Of a DNA stretch of 64,000 nucleotides, positions 38,203-48,429 are shown in pieces (positions within the stretch are counted from its first letter, which is position 1; every line of letters begins with the position of its first letter). Below the pieces are notes generated by a model. That model was not told the DNA's origin and searched no databases. It saw only the letters and a list, made by a program, of their open reading frames with translations. Source of the stretch: Pseudomonas sp. Irchel 3H7. GTDB taxonomy: Bacteria; Pseudomonadota; Gammaproteobacteria; Pseudomonadales; Pseudomonadaceae. A program made the translations under genes and the position numbers. Location: assembly GCF_900187605.1 (NCBI RefSeq), contig NZ_FYEA01000007.1, positions 62,001 through 126,000 of the forward strand, written 5' to 3'.

Positions 38203-38709
38203 ATGGCCATTTTAAACATCCTCGAATTCCCGGACCCGCGTCTGCGCACTATCGCCAAGCCTGTGGCTGTAGTGGACGACGAAGTGCGTCAGTTGGTCGA
38301 TGACATGTTTGAAACAATGTATGAAGCGCCGGGCATCGGCCTTGCCGCGACCCAGGTCAACGTGCACAAACGTATCGTCGTGATGGACCTTTCCGAAGAC
38401 CGCACCGAACCGCGGGTGTTCATCAACCCCGAGTTCGAATCGCTGACCGAAGAAATGGACCAATACCAGGAAGGCTGCCTGTCGGTACCGGGTTTTTACG
38501 AAAACGTCGACCGCCCGCAAAAGGTCAGGATCAAGGCGCTGGACCGCGACGGCAAGCCTTATGAGCTGATCGCCGAAGGCCTGCTCGCGGTGTGCATTCA
38601 GCACGAATGCGACCACCTCAACGGCAAATTGTTCGTCGATTACCTGTCCACGCTCAAACGCGACCGGATCAAGAAGAAACTGGAAAAGCAGCACCGCCAG
38701 AACGCTTGA
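38203..38709 (+). CDS. def: Peptide deformylase
   Basis: The 168-residue metalloenzyme removes the formyl group from nascent N-terminal methionine. All three motifs are present: GIGLAATQ near residue 45, EGCLSVPG near residue 88 (metal Cys), and QHECDH near residue 131 (two metal His and catalytic Glu). The ATG at 38203 gives the usual [15 protein letters not shown] start. It precedes fmt, but an intrinsic terminator lies between them. Confidence 0.98.
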   Translation: MAILNILEFPDPRLRTIAKPVAVVDDEVRQLVDDMFETMYEAPGIGLAATQVNVHKRIVVMDLSEDRTEPRVFINPEFESLTEEMDQYQEGCLSVPGFYENVDRPQKVRIKALDRDGKPYELIAEGLLAVCIQHECDHLNGKLFVDYLSTLKRDRIKKKLEKQHRQNA

Positions 38710-38722
38710 TGCCCCTCCTTCA

Positions 38723-38747
38723 AAGGCTTGCTGCGGCAAGCCTTTTT
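38723..38747 (+). terminator. Terminator between def and fmt
   Basis: AAGGCTTGC and GCAAGCCTT form a 9-base stem around TGCG, followed by TTT-C-TTTTTT. It starts 14 bases after the def stop and ends about 20 bases before fmt, so fmt expression depends on read-through or its own promoter. Confidence 0.8.
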
Positions 38748-38767
38748 CTTTTTATGAGACGCCCTTC

Positions 38768-39727
38768 ATGACTGAGCCACTGCGCATCGTTTTTGCCGGC
38801 ACCCCGGAATTCGCCGCCGAACACCTCAAGGCCCTGCTGAACAGCCCCTACGAGATCGTTGCGGTCTACACCCAACCGGATCGCCCGGCCGGTCGCGGGC
38901 AAAAACTGATGCCGAGCCCGGTCAAGCAGCTCGCCCTGGAAAATAATATCCAGGTGTTGCAGCCGCCGACTTTGCGCAACGCCGATGCACAGGCTGAACT
39001 GGCCGCGCTGAAACCGGACTTGCTGGTGGTGGTCGCCTATGGCCTGATCCTGCCGCAAGTGGTGCTGGATGTTCCGCGTCTGGGTTGCATCAACAGTCAT
39101 GCCTCGTTGCTGCCACGCTGGCGCGGTGCGGCGCCGATTCAACGCGCAGTCGAACACGGTGATGCCGAGAGCGGCGTTACCGTAATGCGCATGGAGGCCG
39201 GCCTCGACACCGGGCCGATGTTGCTCAAGGTCGTCACGCCGATCACCGGTGAAGACACTGGCGGCTCCTTGCATGATCGTCTCGCCGAGATGGGTCCGCC
39301 GGCCGTGGTGCAAGCGATTGCCGGTCTGGCTGCTGGCACGCTGGAAGGCGAAGTGCAAAACGACGAGCTCGCCACCTACGCGCACAAGCTCAACAAGGAC
39401 GAAGCACGCATCGACTGGAGCCGCCCGGCGGTTGAGCTGGAGCGACTGGTGCGCGCCTTCAACCCATGGCCGATCACCCACAGCACCCTTAACGGTGAAG
39501 CACTGAAAGTGCTGGCGGCGACGCTTGCCGAGGGCAATGGCGCGCCGGGTGAAATCCTCAGCGCCAGCAAGGACGGCCTGGTCGTCGCTTGCGGCGAACA
39601 AGCGCTGTGCCTGACCCGTCTGCAATTGCCTGGCGGCAAGGCACTGAACTTCAGCGACCTGTTCAACAGCCGCCGTGAGAAATTTGCTCTCGGCACCGTA
39701 CTCGGCGCAGCGGTGGACGCGCAATGA
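38768..39727 (+). CDS. fmt: Methionyl-tRNA formyltransferase
   Basis: The 319-residue enzyme formylates initiator Met-tRNA with 10-formyl-tetrahydrofolate. Visible blocks are [14 protein letters not shown], the specificity loop [19 protein letters not shown], the catalytic [19 protein letters not shown] (Asn, His) and [10 protein letters not shown]-terminal OB-fold follows. Its stop overlaps the rsmB start by four bases (ATGA). Confidence 0.98.
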   Translation: MTEPLRIVFAGTPEFAAEHLKALLNSPYEIVAVYTQPDRPAGRGQKLMPSPVKQLALENNIQVLQPPTLRNADAQAELAALKPDLLVVVAYGLILPQVVLDVPRLGCINSHASLLPRWRGAAPIQRAVEHGDAESGVTVMRMEAGLDTGPMLLKVVTPITGEDTGGSLHDRLAEMGPPAVVQAIAGLAAGTLEGEVQNDELATYAHKLNKDEARIDWSRPAVELERLVRAFNPWPITHSTLNGEALKVLAATLAEGNGAPGEILSASKDGLVVACGEQALCLTRLQLPGGKALNFSDLFNSRREKFALGTVLGAAVDAQ

Positions 39728-41034
39728 ACCCGCGTCTGGCCGCCGCCAAGGCACTCGCCGCCGTGCTCAGCGGCAAAGCCTCGCTGAACAGCTCCCTGCC
39801 CACGCAACTGGACAAAGTCGAGGATCGCGATCGCGGTTTCACTCAGGATCTGGCGTTCGGCACTGCGCGATGGCAGCCACGCCTGTCGGCGCTGGCGGAA
39901 AAACTGCTGCAGAAACCGTTCAAGGCCGCCGACGCCGATGTCGAAGCGCTGCTGCTGGTCGGTCTCTACCAATTGCTCTACACCCGCGTGCCGGCCCACG
40001 CCGCCATCGGCGAAACCGTCGGTTGCGCCGACAAGTTGAAAAAGCCGTGGGCCAAAGGCCTGCTCAACGCCGTGTTGCGCAACGCCCAGCGCGAAAGCGA
40101 AACAATTTTCGCCGAACTGGAACGTGATCCGGTGGTGCGCACTGCTCACCCGCGCTGGCTGCAAAAATCCCTCAAGGCCTTCTGGCCTGAGCAGTGGGAA
40201 GCCATTTGCGAAGCGAACAATGCGCATCCGCCGATGATTCTGCGGGTCAACCGCCGCCATCACAGCCGCGACGCCTACCTTGGTCTGCTGACCGAGGCGG
40301 GCATTGCTGCGACGCCATGCGTTTACAGCCGCGACGGCATCATTCTCGAAGCCGCTGCCGACGTGCGCAGCCTGCCGGGTTTCGCCGAAGGCTGGATCAG
40401 CGTGCAGGACGAGGCCGCGCAACTGGCTGCCGACCTGCTTGATCTGGCGCCGGGCCAACGCGTGCTCGACGCTTGCTGCGCTCCCGGCGGCAAGACCTGC
40501 CACATCCTCGAAGCCGAACCGGCGCTGGCCGGCGTAGTCGCGGTGGATCTGGAAGCCAAACGACTGGTGCGGGTTAAGGAAAACCTTGAACGCCTTGGTC
40601 TGAATGCCGAACTGATCGCCGCCGACGGTCGCGACACCGAGAAATGGTGGGACGGCAAACCGTTCCAGCGCATTCTGCTCGACGCACCATGCTCGGCCAC
40701 CGGCGTGATCCGCCGCCATCCGGACATCAAGCTGACCCGTCAGCCGGACGACATCGTTGCCCTCGCACAACTGCAAGGCGAGCTGCTCGATGCGATGTGG
40801 AAAACCCTCGAAGTCGGCGGCATCCTGCTCTACGCCACCTGCTCGACCCTGCCGACCGAGAACACCGAAGTCATCGCCGCGTTCCTCGAGCGCACCCCGG
40901 GTGCCCGCGAACTCGATCTGGCCACCCCGGCCGGAATCAAACAGCCCCATGGTCGCCAATTGCTGGCCCAGCAGGGCGGGCATGACGGGTTCTACTACGC
41001 CAAGCTGATCAAGATCGCTGCCGCGCGCGGCTAA
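39724..41034 (+). CDS. rsmB: 16S rRNA m5C967 methyltransferase RsmB
   Basis: The 436-residue protein has the N-terminal NusB-like RNA-binding domain (about residues 1-140) and a SAM-dependent methyltransferase domain. The SAM loop is [13 protein letters not shown], the first catalytic-site Cys is in [15 protein letters not shown] and the second in [11 protein letters not shown]. It lies between fmt and trkA, coupled to fmt by overlap and 22 bases from trkA. Confidence 0.97.
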   Translation: MNPRLAAAKALAAVLSGKASLNSSLPTQLDKVEDRDRGFTQDLAFGTARWQPRLSALAEKLLQKPFKAADADVEALLLVGLYQLLYTRVPAHAAIGETVGCADKLKKPWAKGLLNAVLRNAQRESETIFAELERDPVVRTAHPRWLQKSLKAFWPEQWEAICEANNAHPPMILRVNRRHHSRDAYLGLLTEAGIAATPCVYSRDGIILEAAADVRSLPGFAEGWISVQDEAAQLAADLLDLAPGQRVLDACCAPGGKTCHILEAEPALAGVVAVDLEAKRLVRVKENLERLGLNAELIAADGRDTEKWWDGKPFQRILLDAPCSATGVIRRHPDIKLTRQPDDIVALAQLQGELLDAMWKTLEVGGILLYATCSTLPTENTEVIAAFLERTPGARELDLATPAGIKQPHGRQLLAQQGGHDGFYYAKLIKIAAARG

Positions 41035-41056
41035 ACGGATTCAACGGAGTGACTGG

Positions 41057-42433
41057 ATGAAAATCATCATCCTCGGTGCGGGACAGGTCGGCGGTTCGCT
41101 GGCCGAGCATTTGGCCAGTGAAGCCAACGACATTACGGTGGTCGACACCGACGGCGAACGCCTGCGCGACCTCGGCGACCGCCTCGACATCCGCACCGTG
41201 CAGGGCCGTGGCTCGCTGCCGTCGGTGCTGCGTCAGGCCGGTGCCGACGACGCCGACATGCTGGTGGCGGTGACCAACAGCGACGAGACCAACATGGTCG
41301 CCTGCCAGGTGGCCCACACCCTGTTCCACACCCCGACCAAAATCGCCCGGGTGCGCGAAGCGTCTTACCTCAATCGCGAGGAACAGCTGTTCCAGAACGA
41401 AGCGATTCCGGTCGACGTGTTGATCAGCCCCGAGCAAGTGGTGACCAACTACATCAAGCGCCTGATCCAGCATCCCGGCGCGTTGCAGGTGATCGATTTC
41501 GCCGAAGGCGCTGCGCAATTGGTGGCGGTGCGCGCCTATTACGGCGGCCCGCTGGTAGGTCAGCAACTACGGCAGTTGCGCGAACACATGCCGAATGTCG
41601 AGACGCGCGTGGCAGCGATTTTCCGCCGTGACCGACCGATTCTGCCGCAGGGCGATACGGTGATCGAGGCCGATGACGAAGTCTTCTTCATCGCTGCCCG
41701 TGAGAATATTCGTGCGGTGATGAGCGAAATGCGCCGCCTCGACGAAACCTACAAACGCATTGTCATTGCCGGTGGCGGGCAGATCGGCGAGCGTCTGGCC
41801 GAGGCCATCGAAAGCCGGTATCAGGTGAAAATCATCGAGATGAGCCCGGCGCGTTGCCGTTATCTCTCCGACACCCTCGACAGCACCGTGGTGTTGCAGG
41901 GCAGCGCTTCTGACCGTGATTTGCTGCTGGAAGAGAACATCGCCGACGCCGACATTTTTCTCGCGCTGACCAACGATGACGAAGCCAACATCATGTCGTC
42001 GCTGCTGGCCAAACGGCTGGGGGCGAAAAAGGTCATGACGATCATCAACAACCCGGCCTACGTTGATCTGATCCAGGGCGGCGACATCGACATCGCCATC
42101 AGCCCGCAGCTGGCGACCATCGGCACGCTGCTGGCCCACGTGCGTCGTGGCGATATCGTCAGCGTGCATTCATTGCGTCGCGGTGCCGCAGAAGCGATCG
42201 AGGCGATTGCTCACGGTGATGCGAAGTCGAGCAAGGTCATCGGCAAACCGATCGAGAAGATCGGCCTGCCGCCCGGCACTACGATTGGTGCGGTGATCCG
42301 CAATGAACAAGTGATCATTGCCCACGACGACACGGTGATCGAAGCGGGCGACCATGTGATTCTATTCCTTGTGGATAAAAAGCATATTCGCGATGTGGAG
42401 AAGCTGTTTCATGTGGGGTTGAGCTTCTTCTGA
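41057..42433 (+). CDS. trkA: Trk potassium uptake regulatory protein TrkA
   Basis: The 458-residue cytoplasmic protein has two tandem RCK units. Each begins with a Rossmann NAD site ([16 protein letters not shown] at the start and [17 protein letters not shown] near residue 235) and ends in a TrkA_C domain. It binds the TrkH/TrkG channel and gates K+ uptake in response to nucleotides; no trkH is adjacent, as is normal here. The ribosome site ACGGAG precedes the ATG. A DnaA-box 9-mer lies inside the gene at 42370-42378. Confidence 0.97.
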   Translation: MKIIILGAGQVGGSLAEHLASEANDITVVDTDGERLRDLGDRLDIRTVQGRGSLPSVLRQAGADDADMLVAVTNSDETNMVACQVAHTLFHTPTKIARVREASYLNREEQLFQNEAIPVDVLISPEQVVTNYIKRLIQHPGALQVIDFAEGAAQLVAVRAYYGGPLVGQQLRQLREHMPNVETRVAAIFRRDRPILPQGDTVIEADDEVFFIAARENIRAVMSEMRRLDETYKRIVIAGGGQIGERLAEAIESRYQVKIIEMSPARCRYLSDTLDSTVVLQGSASDRDLLLEENIADADIFLALTNDDEANIMSSLLAKRLGAKKVMTIINNPAYVDLIQGGDIDIAISPQLATIGTLLAHVRRGDIVSVHSLRRGAAEAIEAIAHGDAKSSKVIGKPIEKIGLPPGTTIGAVIRNEQVIIAHDDTVIEAGDHVILFLVDKKHIRDVEKLFHVGLSFF

Positions 42434-42461
42434 TCCTGAATGAGCGGTGCCTTCATTGGCC

Positions 42462-42557
42462 CCATCGCTGGCAAGCCAGCTCCCACAGGGTTTTTCGGTT
42501 GTTCACAAATGTGATGTGCACCCGAGATCCTTGTGGGAGCTGGCTTGCCAGCGATGG
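42462..42557. repeat. Inverted REP pair, class CCATCGCTGGCAAGCCAGCTC
   Basis: Arms at 42462-42486 and 42533-42557 are exact 25-base reverse complements with a 46-base spacer. It is the only copy of this class in the window and lies between trkA and the TPR gene, which run in the same direction. Confidence 0.92.
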
Positions 42558-42601
42558 CGGTATCGCAGATCTTTCTGACGCGCTAGAAAAGGAACCCACC
42601 G

Positions 42602-42916
42602 ATGCTCGAATCCCTGGAAAAAATGCTCGCCAAGGGTGTGGATAACTCCCTGCTTCGCTTCGGCTTGGGCAAGGGTCATCTGGATCTTGGGGAAAACGCC
42701 AAGGCCGCGGAGCATTTCCAGCGCTGTGTCGGTTTCGATCCGAAGTATTCAGCAGCGTGGAAACTGTTAGGCAAGGCGCATCTGGCGCTGGGCGATCACG
42801 CCGCCGCGCGGCAAGCGTGGGAACAAGGTCTGGAAGCGGCCCGCGCCCATGGCGACAAGCAGGCCGAAAAGGAAATGACGGTGTTTCTGAAGAAACTGGA
42901 TCGTCAGGCGCAGTAA
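42602..42916 (+). CDS. Small TPR-repeat protein
   Basis: The 104-residue protein contains two tetratricopeptide repeats: LLRFGLGKGHLDLGENAKAA-type and the next, SAAWKLLGKAHLALGDHAAA, followed by a capping helix. It is a small scaffold/adaptor with no catalytic motif and is conserved in the trkA region of pseudomonads (PA0015-like). An in-gene DnaA-box 9-mer lies at 42637-42645. The stop faces the PilZ stop with one base between. Confidence 0.85.
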   Translation: MLESLEKMLAKGVDNSLLRFGLGKGHLDLGENAKAAEHFQRCVGFDPKYSAAWKLLGKAHLALGDHAAARQAWEQGLEAARAHGDKQAEKEMTVFLKKLDRQAQ

Positions 42917-42917
42917 A

Positions 42918-43157
42918 TCAAAGGTAGCGAAGTCCGATACCGTCGGCATCTACCGTCACCACTTCCATACGCACCCGCGGCGCGCCTGTGGGTAACCCCT
43001 GCACCTGGCCGTAAACCACTGCACCTTTGGGCAAAGAAGCCAAAACCGGATGCTGCACAAACACCCCGGTGGGCGACAGATTGCGCGTCTGCCCGAGGCA
43101 TTCGCCAAAGCTGTCGTGGGTAATCTTGATGCGGAAAGATTTGCGGTGTTCGGACAT
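42918..43157 (-). CDS. Single-domain PilZ protein
   Basis: The 79-residue protein has a PilZ-like beta-barrel: RKSFRIKITHDSFGECLGQT (with R near residue 5 and the second R in SFRI as the possible RxxxR) and NLSPTGVFVQHP, which replaces the usual (D/N)xSxxG motif and keeps N-x-S-x-x-G. It is a candidate cyclic di-GMP-binding adaptor. The start has a weak ribosome site. It is the PA0012 equivalent by position. Confidence 0.8.
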   Translation of the reverse strand: MSEHRKSFRIKITHDSFGECLGQTRNLSPTGVFVQHPVLASLPKGAVVYGQVQGLPTGAPRVRMEVVTVDADGIGLRYL

Positions 43158-43182
43158 CTTGTTGCGCCCTTTGATGAACGGT

Positions 43183-43214
43183 TGTGGATAACCTCACCAG
43201 AGAAGTTATCCACA
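43183..43214. promoter_or_regulatory. Inverted pair of DnaA-box 9-mers
   Basis: TGTGGATAA at 43183-43191 and TTATCCACA at 43206-43214 are perfect reverse complements separated by 14 bases. They lie in the 73-base gap between the LpxL-type gene stop (43231) and the PilZ start (43157), and so upstream of the PilZ gene. A DnaA dimer or pair could bind here. Confidence 0.5.
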
Positions 43215-43230
43215 GATCATGCCAATCAGC

Positions 43231-44118
43231 TCAATACCAGCGCTCTTCGCCCGGCGGGCGTTTCTTGAAGCGCTTCATACTCCACATATACTGGCTCGGA
43301 TACGCCGCGACATAACGCTCAACCACCTTGCTCATCGCTGCGCAGGATTCGGCGGTATCGGTGCTGTACATGGCTTCTGGCGCGGCTTCGAGGATCACTT
43401 TGTAGCCAGATCCATCGGGCAGGCGCAACGCATGCAGGAACACGCCGACGGCTTTGCCACCGGCCAACATGTTCGGCACGAATTTGCTGGTCAGCGCTTG
43501 CGTGGCGAAGAACGGCACGAAGATCCCGGCGGATTCGGCCGGTTCCGGGTCAGCGGGAATGCCCACTGCACCACCTTTGCGCACTTCCTTGATGACGCTG
43601 AGGATGCCTTCCTTGGTCGACGCGGCGACTTTGTTGCCCAGTTGCACGCGCTGTTTGCGCAGCAATTCATCCACAGCCTTGAGCTTCGGCGGACGGTAGA
43701 AAATGATCGGCTTGCACTGGCTGCAATAGAAGTGATTGAGCACTTCCCAGTTACCAAGGTGGCTGGTGATGCCGACTACGCCTTTGCCCGAGGCCAGAGC
43801 GTCTTTCAGCACGTCGAGGCCTTCGACTTCGCGCACCAGGTCGATCGAGCGCTGCGCTGGCCAGATCCACGCGCAGGCGCTTTCGGTCAGCGACTTGCCG
43901 ATGTCTTTCAGGCTCTGCCCGACCAGACGCTCACGTTCGGCCGGATCCATCTGTGGAAAACATTTCGCTAGGTTGATCCGCACCACGTCGCGGGAGCGGT
44001 TGGGGGTTTTCCACATGATCCAGCCGATCGCCGAACCCACGGCCTGCACGGCCCGCCATGGCAGCAGGGCAAACAGCCGCAGAGCGCCTACCAGCAAGGC
44101 GCCTTTAAACTTTTCCAC
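43231..44118 (-). CDS. Lipid A biosynthesis late acyltransferase (LpxL/HtrB type)
   Basis: The 295-residue inner-membrane enzyme transfers a secondary acyl chain from ACP to lipid A. It has an N-terminal membrane helix (about 5-27), then the H-x4-E motif in TSHLGNWE near residue 132 and the later blocks GILSVIKEVRKGGAVGIPAD and KFVPNMLAGGKAVGVFL. It starts with GTG preceded by AGGAGTGACCT. Position before tag matches PA0011 (HtrB-type). Whether it transfers laurate or hydroxylaurate cannot be read here. Confidence 0.92.
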   Translation of the reverse strand: MEKFKGALLVGALRLFALLPWRAVQAVGSAIGWIMWKTPNRSRDVVRINLAKCFPQMDPAERERLVGQSLKDIGKSLTESACAWIWPAQRSIDLVREVEGLDVLKDALASGKGVVGITSHLGNWEVLNHFYCSQCKPIIFYRPPKLKAVDELLRKQRVQLGNKVAASTKEGILSVIKEVRKGGAVGIPADPEPAESAGIFVPFFATQALTSKFVPNMLAGGKAVGVFLHALRLPDGSGYKVILEAAPEAMYSTDTAESCAAMSKVVERYVAAYPSQYMWSMKRFKKRPPGEERWY

Positions 44119-44158
44119 AGGTCACTCCTGATCTTGTGCGGTGCGCGAGGCGGCCATT

Positions 44159-44716
44159 CTAACCGCCGTTGGCGAGCTGCGCGTAGCGGTCGCAATCCTG
44201 AGTGTGATCCATGACCATGCCCGAGGCTTGCATCAATGCGTAGCAAATGGTCGGGCCGACGAACGTGAACCCGGCCTTTTTCAAGGCTTTGCTCATCGCC
44301 AGCGCTTCGGGGGTGATCGCCGGGACTTCGCTGCGATCCTTGAAATGATTGATGATCGGTTGGTCGTTAACAAACGACCAGAGGAACCCCACCGGATCCT
44401 CCAGCGCCAGCCAGGCCTGGGCATTACGGCGAGCGGCGTTGAGTTTGAGGCGGTTGCGGATGATCCCCGGATCGAGCATCAATTCGTCGATTTCGGCGTC
44501 GCTCATCTGCGCCACGCGCTGTACGTCAAAGCCGAACAACACCTCGCGATAACGCTCGCGTTTGCGCAACACGGTGATCCACGACAGCCCGGCCTGGAAC
44601 CCTTCGAGCAAAAGCAACTCGAACAAACCCTGCGCATCGCGTAGCGGCGTGCCCCACTCCTGGTCGTGATAAGCCATGTACAGCGGATCTTCGGTACACC
44701 AAAAGCAGCGTGGCAT
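44159..44716 (-). CDS. tag: 3-methyladenine DNA glycosylase I
   Basis: The 185-residue enzyme removes 3-methyladenine from DNA. It begins [22 protein letters not shown] with C4 and H17, and ends with [10 protein letters not shown], giving the four zinc ligands of Tag. The helix-hairpin-helix and the catalytic Glu lie between ([12 protein letters not shown]). The frame continues far upstream through glyQ on the opposite strand; the true start is the ATG at 44716. It is divergent from glyQ with about 80 bases between. Confidence 0.96.
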   Translation of the reverse strand: MPRCFWCTEDPLYMAYHDQEWGTPLRDAQGLFELLLLEGFQAGLSWITVLRKRERYREVLFGFDVQRVAQMSDAEIDELMLDPGIIRNRLKLNAARRNAQAWLALEDPVGFLWSFVNDQPIINHFKDRSEVPAITPEALAMSKALKKAGFTFVGPTICYALMQASGMVMDHTQDCDRYAQLANGG

Positions 44717-44751
44717 AAGGCTCCAGGGGGCGTGCGCAGCAATGAATCGGG

Positions 44752-44757
44752 TATACT
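44752..44757 (+). promoter_or_regulatory. Candidate glyQ -10 box
   Basis: TATACT lies 40 bases before the glyQ GTG in the short tag-glyQ divergent spacer. No good -35 hexamer is visible at the right distance, so it may rely on an activator or extended contacts. Confidence 0.35.
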
Positions 44758-44797
44758 CCCGCTCTTTAAATCGCAGCCCAAGAAACAGGTGAATTTC

Positions 44798-45751
44798 GTG
44801 AGCCAGCCTACGCCAGCCGTGCGTACCTTCCAAGACTTGATCCTCGCGCTCCAGCAATACTGGGCCGAGCAAGGTTGCGTGGTACTTCAGCCCTACGATA
44901 TGGAAGTAGGCGCCGGCACTTTCCACACCGCGACCTTCCTCCGCGCCATCGGCCCGGAAACCTGGAACGCCGCTTACGTGCAGCCAAGCCGCCGTCCGAC
45001 TGACGGCCGTTACGGTGAAAACCCGAACCGTCTGCAGCACTACTATCAGTTCCAGGTCGTCCTGAAACCGAACCCGGACAACTTCCAGGAACTGTACCTG
45101 GGCTCGCTCAAGCATGTCGGCCTGGACCCGCTGGTCCACGACATTCGCTTCGTCGAAGACAACTGGGAATCGCCGACCCTCGGCGCCTGGGGTCTGGGCT
45201 GGGAAGTCTGGCTCAACGGCATGGAAGTGACGCAGTTCACTTACTTCCAGCAGGCGGGCGGCATCGAGTGCTACCCGGTGACCGGCGAGATCACCTACGG
45301 TCTCGAGCGTCTGGCCATGTACCTGCAAGGCGTGGATTCGGTCTACGACCTGGTCTGGGCTGACGGCCCGATGGGCAAAGTCACCTACGGCGACGTGTTC
45401 CACCAGAACGAAGTGGAGCAGTCCACTTACAACTTCGAGCACGCCAACGTCGACAAACTGTTCGAACTGTTCGACTTCTATGAAAGCGAAGCCAAGCGCC
45501 TGATCGAACTCGACCAGCCGCTGCCGTTGCCGAGCTACGAAATGGTCCTGAAGGCCTCGCACACCTTCAACCTGCTGGATGCGCGCCGGGCGATCTCGGT
45601 GACCGCGCGTCAGCAATACATTCTGCGCGTACGCACCCTGGCGCGTTCCGTTGCGCAAGCCTACCTGCTGGCACGCGCCAAGCTGGGCTTCCCGATGGCG
45701 ACCCCGGACCTGCGTGACGAAGTACTGGCCAAGCTGGAGGCAGCACAATGA
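44798..45751 (+). CDS. glyQ: Glycyl-tRNA synthetase alpha subunit
   Basis: The 317-residue catalytic subunit starts at GTG ([19 protein letters not shown]). It has the class II core: [36 protein letters not shown] (motif 2), and [18 protein letters not shown] (motif 3). With GlyS it forms the alpha2-beta2 enzyme. Its stop overlaps the glyS start by four bases, so subunit synthesis is coupled. Confidence 0.98.
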   Translation: MSQPTPAVRTFQDLILALQQYWAEQGCVVLQPYDMEVGAGTFHTATFLRAIGPETWNAAYVQPSRRPTDGRYGENPNRLQHYYQFQVVLKPNPDNFQELYLGSLKHVGLDPLVHDIRFVEDNWESPTLGAWGLGWEVWLNGMEVTQFTYFQQAGGIECYPVTGEITYGLERLAMYLQGVDSVYDLVWADGPMGKVTYGDVFHQNEVEQSTYNFEHANVDKLFELFDFYESEAKRLIELDQPLPLPSYEMVLKASHTFNLLDARRAISVTARQQYILRVRTLARSVAQAYLLARAKLGFPMATPDLRDEVLAKLEAAQ

Positions 45752-47802
45752 GTGCGCAAGATTTTCTGGTTGAACTGGGCACCGAAGAACTGCCACCGAA
45801 AGCCCTGAACACCTTGGCTGAAGCGTTCCTCGCCGGTATCGACAAGGGCCTGCAAGCCGCTGGCCTGAGCTACGAGACTAAAACCGTCTACGCCGCGCCG
45901 CGTCGTCTGGCTGTGCTGATCACCGCGCTGGCGACTCAGCAACCGGATCGCAGCATCAACCTCGATGGCCCGCCACGTCAGGCGGCGTTCGACGCTGAAG
46001 GCAATCCAACGCAAGCAGCCTTGGGTTTTGCCAAGAAGTGCGGCGTCGATCTGAGCGAAATCGATCAGAGCGGCCCGAAACTGCGCTACAGCCAGAGCAT
46101 CGCCGGCAAGCCGACCGCAAGCCTGCTGCCGACCATCGTCGAAGATTCGCTGAACGACCTGCCAATCCCGAAACGCATGCGTTGGGGTGCGCGCAAGGAA
46201 GAGTTCGTGCGTCCGACCCAATGGCTGGTGATGCTGCTCGGTGACCAGGTCATCGACTGCACCATCCTCGCGCAAAAGGCTGGCCGTGATTCCCGTGGTC
46301 ACCGTTTCCATCACCCGCAAAGCGTGCGCATCGGTTCGCCGTCGAGCTACCTCGCCGACCTGCGTGCCGCTTACGTGCTGGCCGATGCCAACGAACGTCG
46401 CGAGATCATCAGCAAGCGCACCGAAGAGCTGGCCACCCGTCAGGAAGGCACGGCAATCGTTCCGCCAGCGCTGCTCGACGAAGTGACCGCGCTGGTTGAA
46501 TGGCCGGTGCCGCTGGTGTGCTCATTCGAGGAACGTTTCCTCGACGTGCCGCAAGAAGCGCTGATCACCACCATGCAGGACAACCAGAAGTACTTCTGCC
46601 TGCTGGATGCCGACGGCAAGTTGCTGCCACGTTTCATTACTGTGGCCAACATCGAAAGCAAAGACCCTCAGCAGATCATCGCCGGTAACGAGAAAGTGGT
46701 TCGCCCACGTCTGACCGACGCCGAGTTCTTCTTCAAGCAAGACAAGAAGCAGAAACTCGAAGCCTTCAATGATCGCCTGAAGAACGTGGTGTTCCAGGAA
46801 AAACTCGGCAGCGTCTACGACAAGGCCGAGCGCGTATCGAAACTGGCTGCGTACATCGCCGCACGCATTGGCGGCAACGCCTCGTGGGCTGCTCGTGCGG
46901 GCCTGCTGTCGAAGTGCGACCTGGCCACCGAAATGGTCGGCGAGTTCCCGGAGATGCAAGGTGTCGCCGGTTACTACTACGCCCTCAATGACGGCGAGCC
47001 GGAAGACGTCGCGCTGGCGCTCAACGAGCAGTACATGCCACGCGGTGCCGGTGCAGAACTGCCAGCGACCCTGACCGGTGCAGCCGTTGCCATCGCCGAC
47101 AAGCTCGACACCCTGGTCGGTATCTTCGGTATCGGCATGCTCCCCACCGGTAGCAAAGACCCGTATGCCCTGCGCCGTGCGGCACTCGGTGTGCTGCGTA
47201 TCCTGATCGAGAAGAAACTCGACCTGGATCTGAACGACGCCGTGGCCTTCGCCGTGGCCGCGTTCGGTGCCAAGGTGAAGGCAGCCGGTCTCAACGAAGC
47301 CGTGCTGGAATTCATCTTCGACCGTCTGCGTGCGCGTTACGAAGATGAAGGCGTCGAAGTAGCCACTTACCTGTCGGTACGTGCCCTGAAGCCGGGTTCG
47401 GCGCTGGACTTCGACCAACGTGTGCAAGCGGTGCAAGCCTTCCGCAAACTGCCGGAAGCGGCAGCGCTGGCGGCGGTGAACAAGCGTGTATCGAACCTGT
47501 TGAGCAAACTCGAAGGCGCGGTACCGACCGAGGTGCAAGCCAAGTACTTCGACAACGCCAACGAGTTCTCGCTGTACTCGGCGATCCAGCAAGCGGATCA
47601 GGCTGTACAGCCAATGGCCGCTGCCCGTCAGTACAACGAATCGCTGGCACGCCTGGCGGCATTGCGTGAGCCGGTCGATGCGTTCTTCGACGCGGTGATG
47701 GTCAATGCCGACGACGCCAATGTGCGGGCCAACCGTTACGCGCTGTTGGCGCGTTTGCGTGGTCTGTTCCTCGGTGTTGCCGACATTTCGCTGCTGGGTT
47801 GA
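45748..47802 (+). CDS. glyS: Glycyl-tRNA synthetase beta subunit
   Basis: The 684-residue tRNA-binding subunit starts [20 protein letters not shown], the family's hallmark. It contains the HD-like region ([42 protein letters not shown]) and a C-terminal anticodon-binding DALR domain. It is coupled to glyQ and followed closely by gmhB. Confidence 0.98.
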   Translation: MSAQDFLVELGTEELPPKALNTLAEAFLAGIDKGLQAAGLSYETKTVYAAPRRLAVLITALATQQPDRSINLDGPPRQAAFDAEGNPTQAALGFAKKCGVDLSEIDQSGPKLRYSQSIAGKPTASLLPTIVEDSLNDLPIPKRMRWGARKEEFVRPTQWLVMLLGDQVIDCTILAQKAGRDSRGHRFHHPQSVRIGSPSSYLADLRAAYVLADANERREIISKRTEELATRQEGTAIVPPALLDEVTALVEWPVPLVCSFEERFLDVPQEALITTMQDNQKYFCLLDADGKLLPRFITVANIESKDPQQIIAGNEKVVRPRLTDAEFFFKQDKKQKLEAFNDRLKNVVFQEKLGSVYDKAERVSKLAAYIAARIGGNASWAARAGLLSKCDLATEMVGEFPEMQGVAGYYYALNDGEPEDVALALNEQYMPRGAGAELPATLTGAAVAIADKLDTLVGIFGIGMLPTGSKDPYALRRAALGVLRILIEKKLDLDLNDAVAFAVAAFGAKVKAAGLNEAVLEFIFDRLRARYEDEGVEVATYLSVRALKPGSALDFDQRVQAVQAFRKLPEAAALAAVNKRVSNLLSKLEGAVPTEVQAKYFDNANEFSLYSAIQQADQAVQPMAAARQYNESLARLAALREPVDAFFDAVMVNADDANVRANRYALLARLRGLFLGVADISLLG

Positions 47803-47812
47803 GGGATTGCTG

Positions 47813-48346
47813 TTGAAACTGCTGATTCTCGATCGGGACGGAGTAATCAATTACGACTCCGACGCTTACATCAAGTCAGTGGCGGAGTGGATTCCGTTGC
47901 CCGGCTCGATCGAAGCGATTGCGCAGTTGAGCAAGGCCGGCTGGACGGTGGCAGTGGCCACCAACCAGTCGGGCATTGCGCGCGGCTATTACGACCTCGC
48001 CACCCTGGATGCCATGCACGCGCGCTTGCGCGAACTGGTCGCGGAGCAGGGCGGTGAAGTCGGGCTGATCGTGTATTGCCCGCATGGGCCGGACGAAGGC
48101 TGCGATTGCCGCAAGCCGAAACCGGGGATGTTGAAAACCATCGCGGCGCATTACAACGTCGAACTGAACAATGTCTGGTTCGTCGGCGACAGCCTTGGTG
48201 ACCTGGAGGCCGCCAAAGCCGTCGATTCACAGCCAGTTTTGGTAAAGACCGGAAAAGGCGCAAAGACTCAGGGCAAAACCCTGCCGGTTGGCACTCTGAT
48301 TTTTGACGATCTGGCGGCGATTGCCGCAGAACTTATCCACAACTAG
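47813..48346 (+). CDS. gmhB: D-glycero-beta-D-manno-heptose-1,7-bisphosphate 7-phosphatase
   Basis: The 177-residue HAD phosphatase makes heptose-1-phosphate for the LPS inner core. It shows the nucleophile motif LILDRDGVIN, the second motif TNQSGIARG, the zinc loop CPHGPDEGCDCRKPKPGM, and GDSLGDLEAA. I assign the TTG at 47813 (MKLLILDRDG) because GAGGGA lies at the right distance and no ATG fits; TTG or CTG codons just upstream are alternatives. It starts 10 bases after the glyS stop. Confidence 0.93.
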   Translation: MKLLILDRDGVINYDSDAYIKSVAEWIPLPGSIEAIAQLSKAGWTVAVATNQSGIARGYYDLATLDAMHARLRELVAEQGGEVGLIVYCPHGPDEGCDCRKPKPGMLKTIAAHYNVELNNVWFVGDSLGDLEAAKAVDSQPVLVKTGKGAKTQGKTLPVGTLIFDDLAAIAAELIHN

Positions 48347-48429
48347 AGTACTTCTGAATTTCCTGACCAGGGATTGATCGGGAGTGCGCTTGAACACTCG
48401 GGCATTGCCCCGTAACGGTAAACGTCACT

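Noticed and set aside
39376..40983. 535-codon open frame antisense to fmt and rsmB
   Set aside because: Runs across two confirmed genes; no protein-like features.
44717..45796. Upstream extension of the tag frame to 545 codons
   Set aside because: The added part is antisense to glyQ; Tag starts at MPRCFWC with its zinc cysteine at residue 4.
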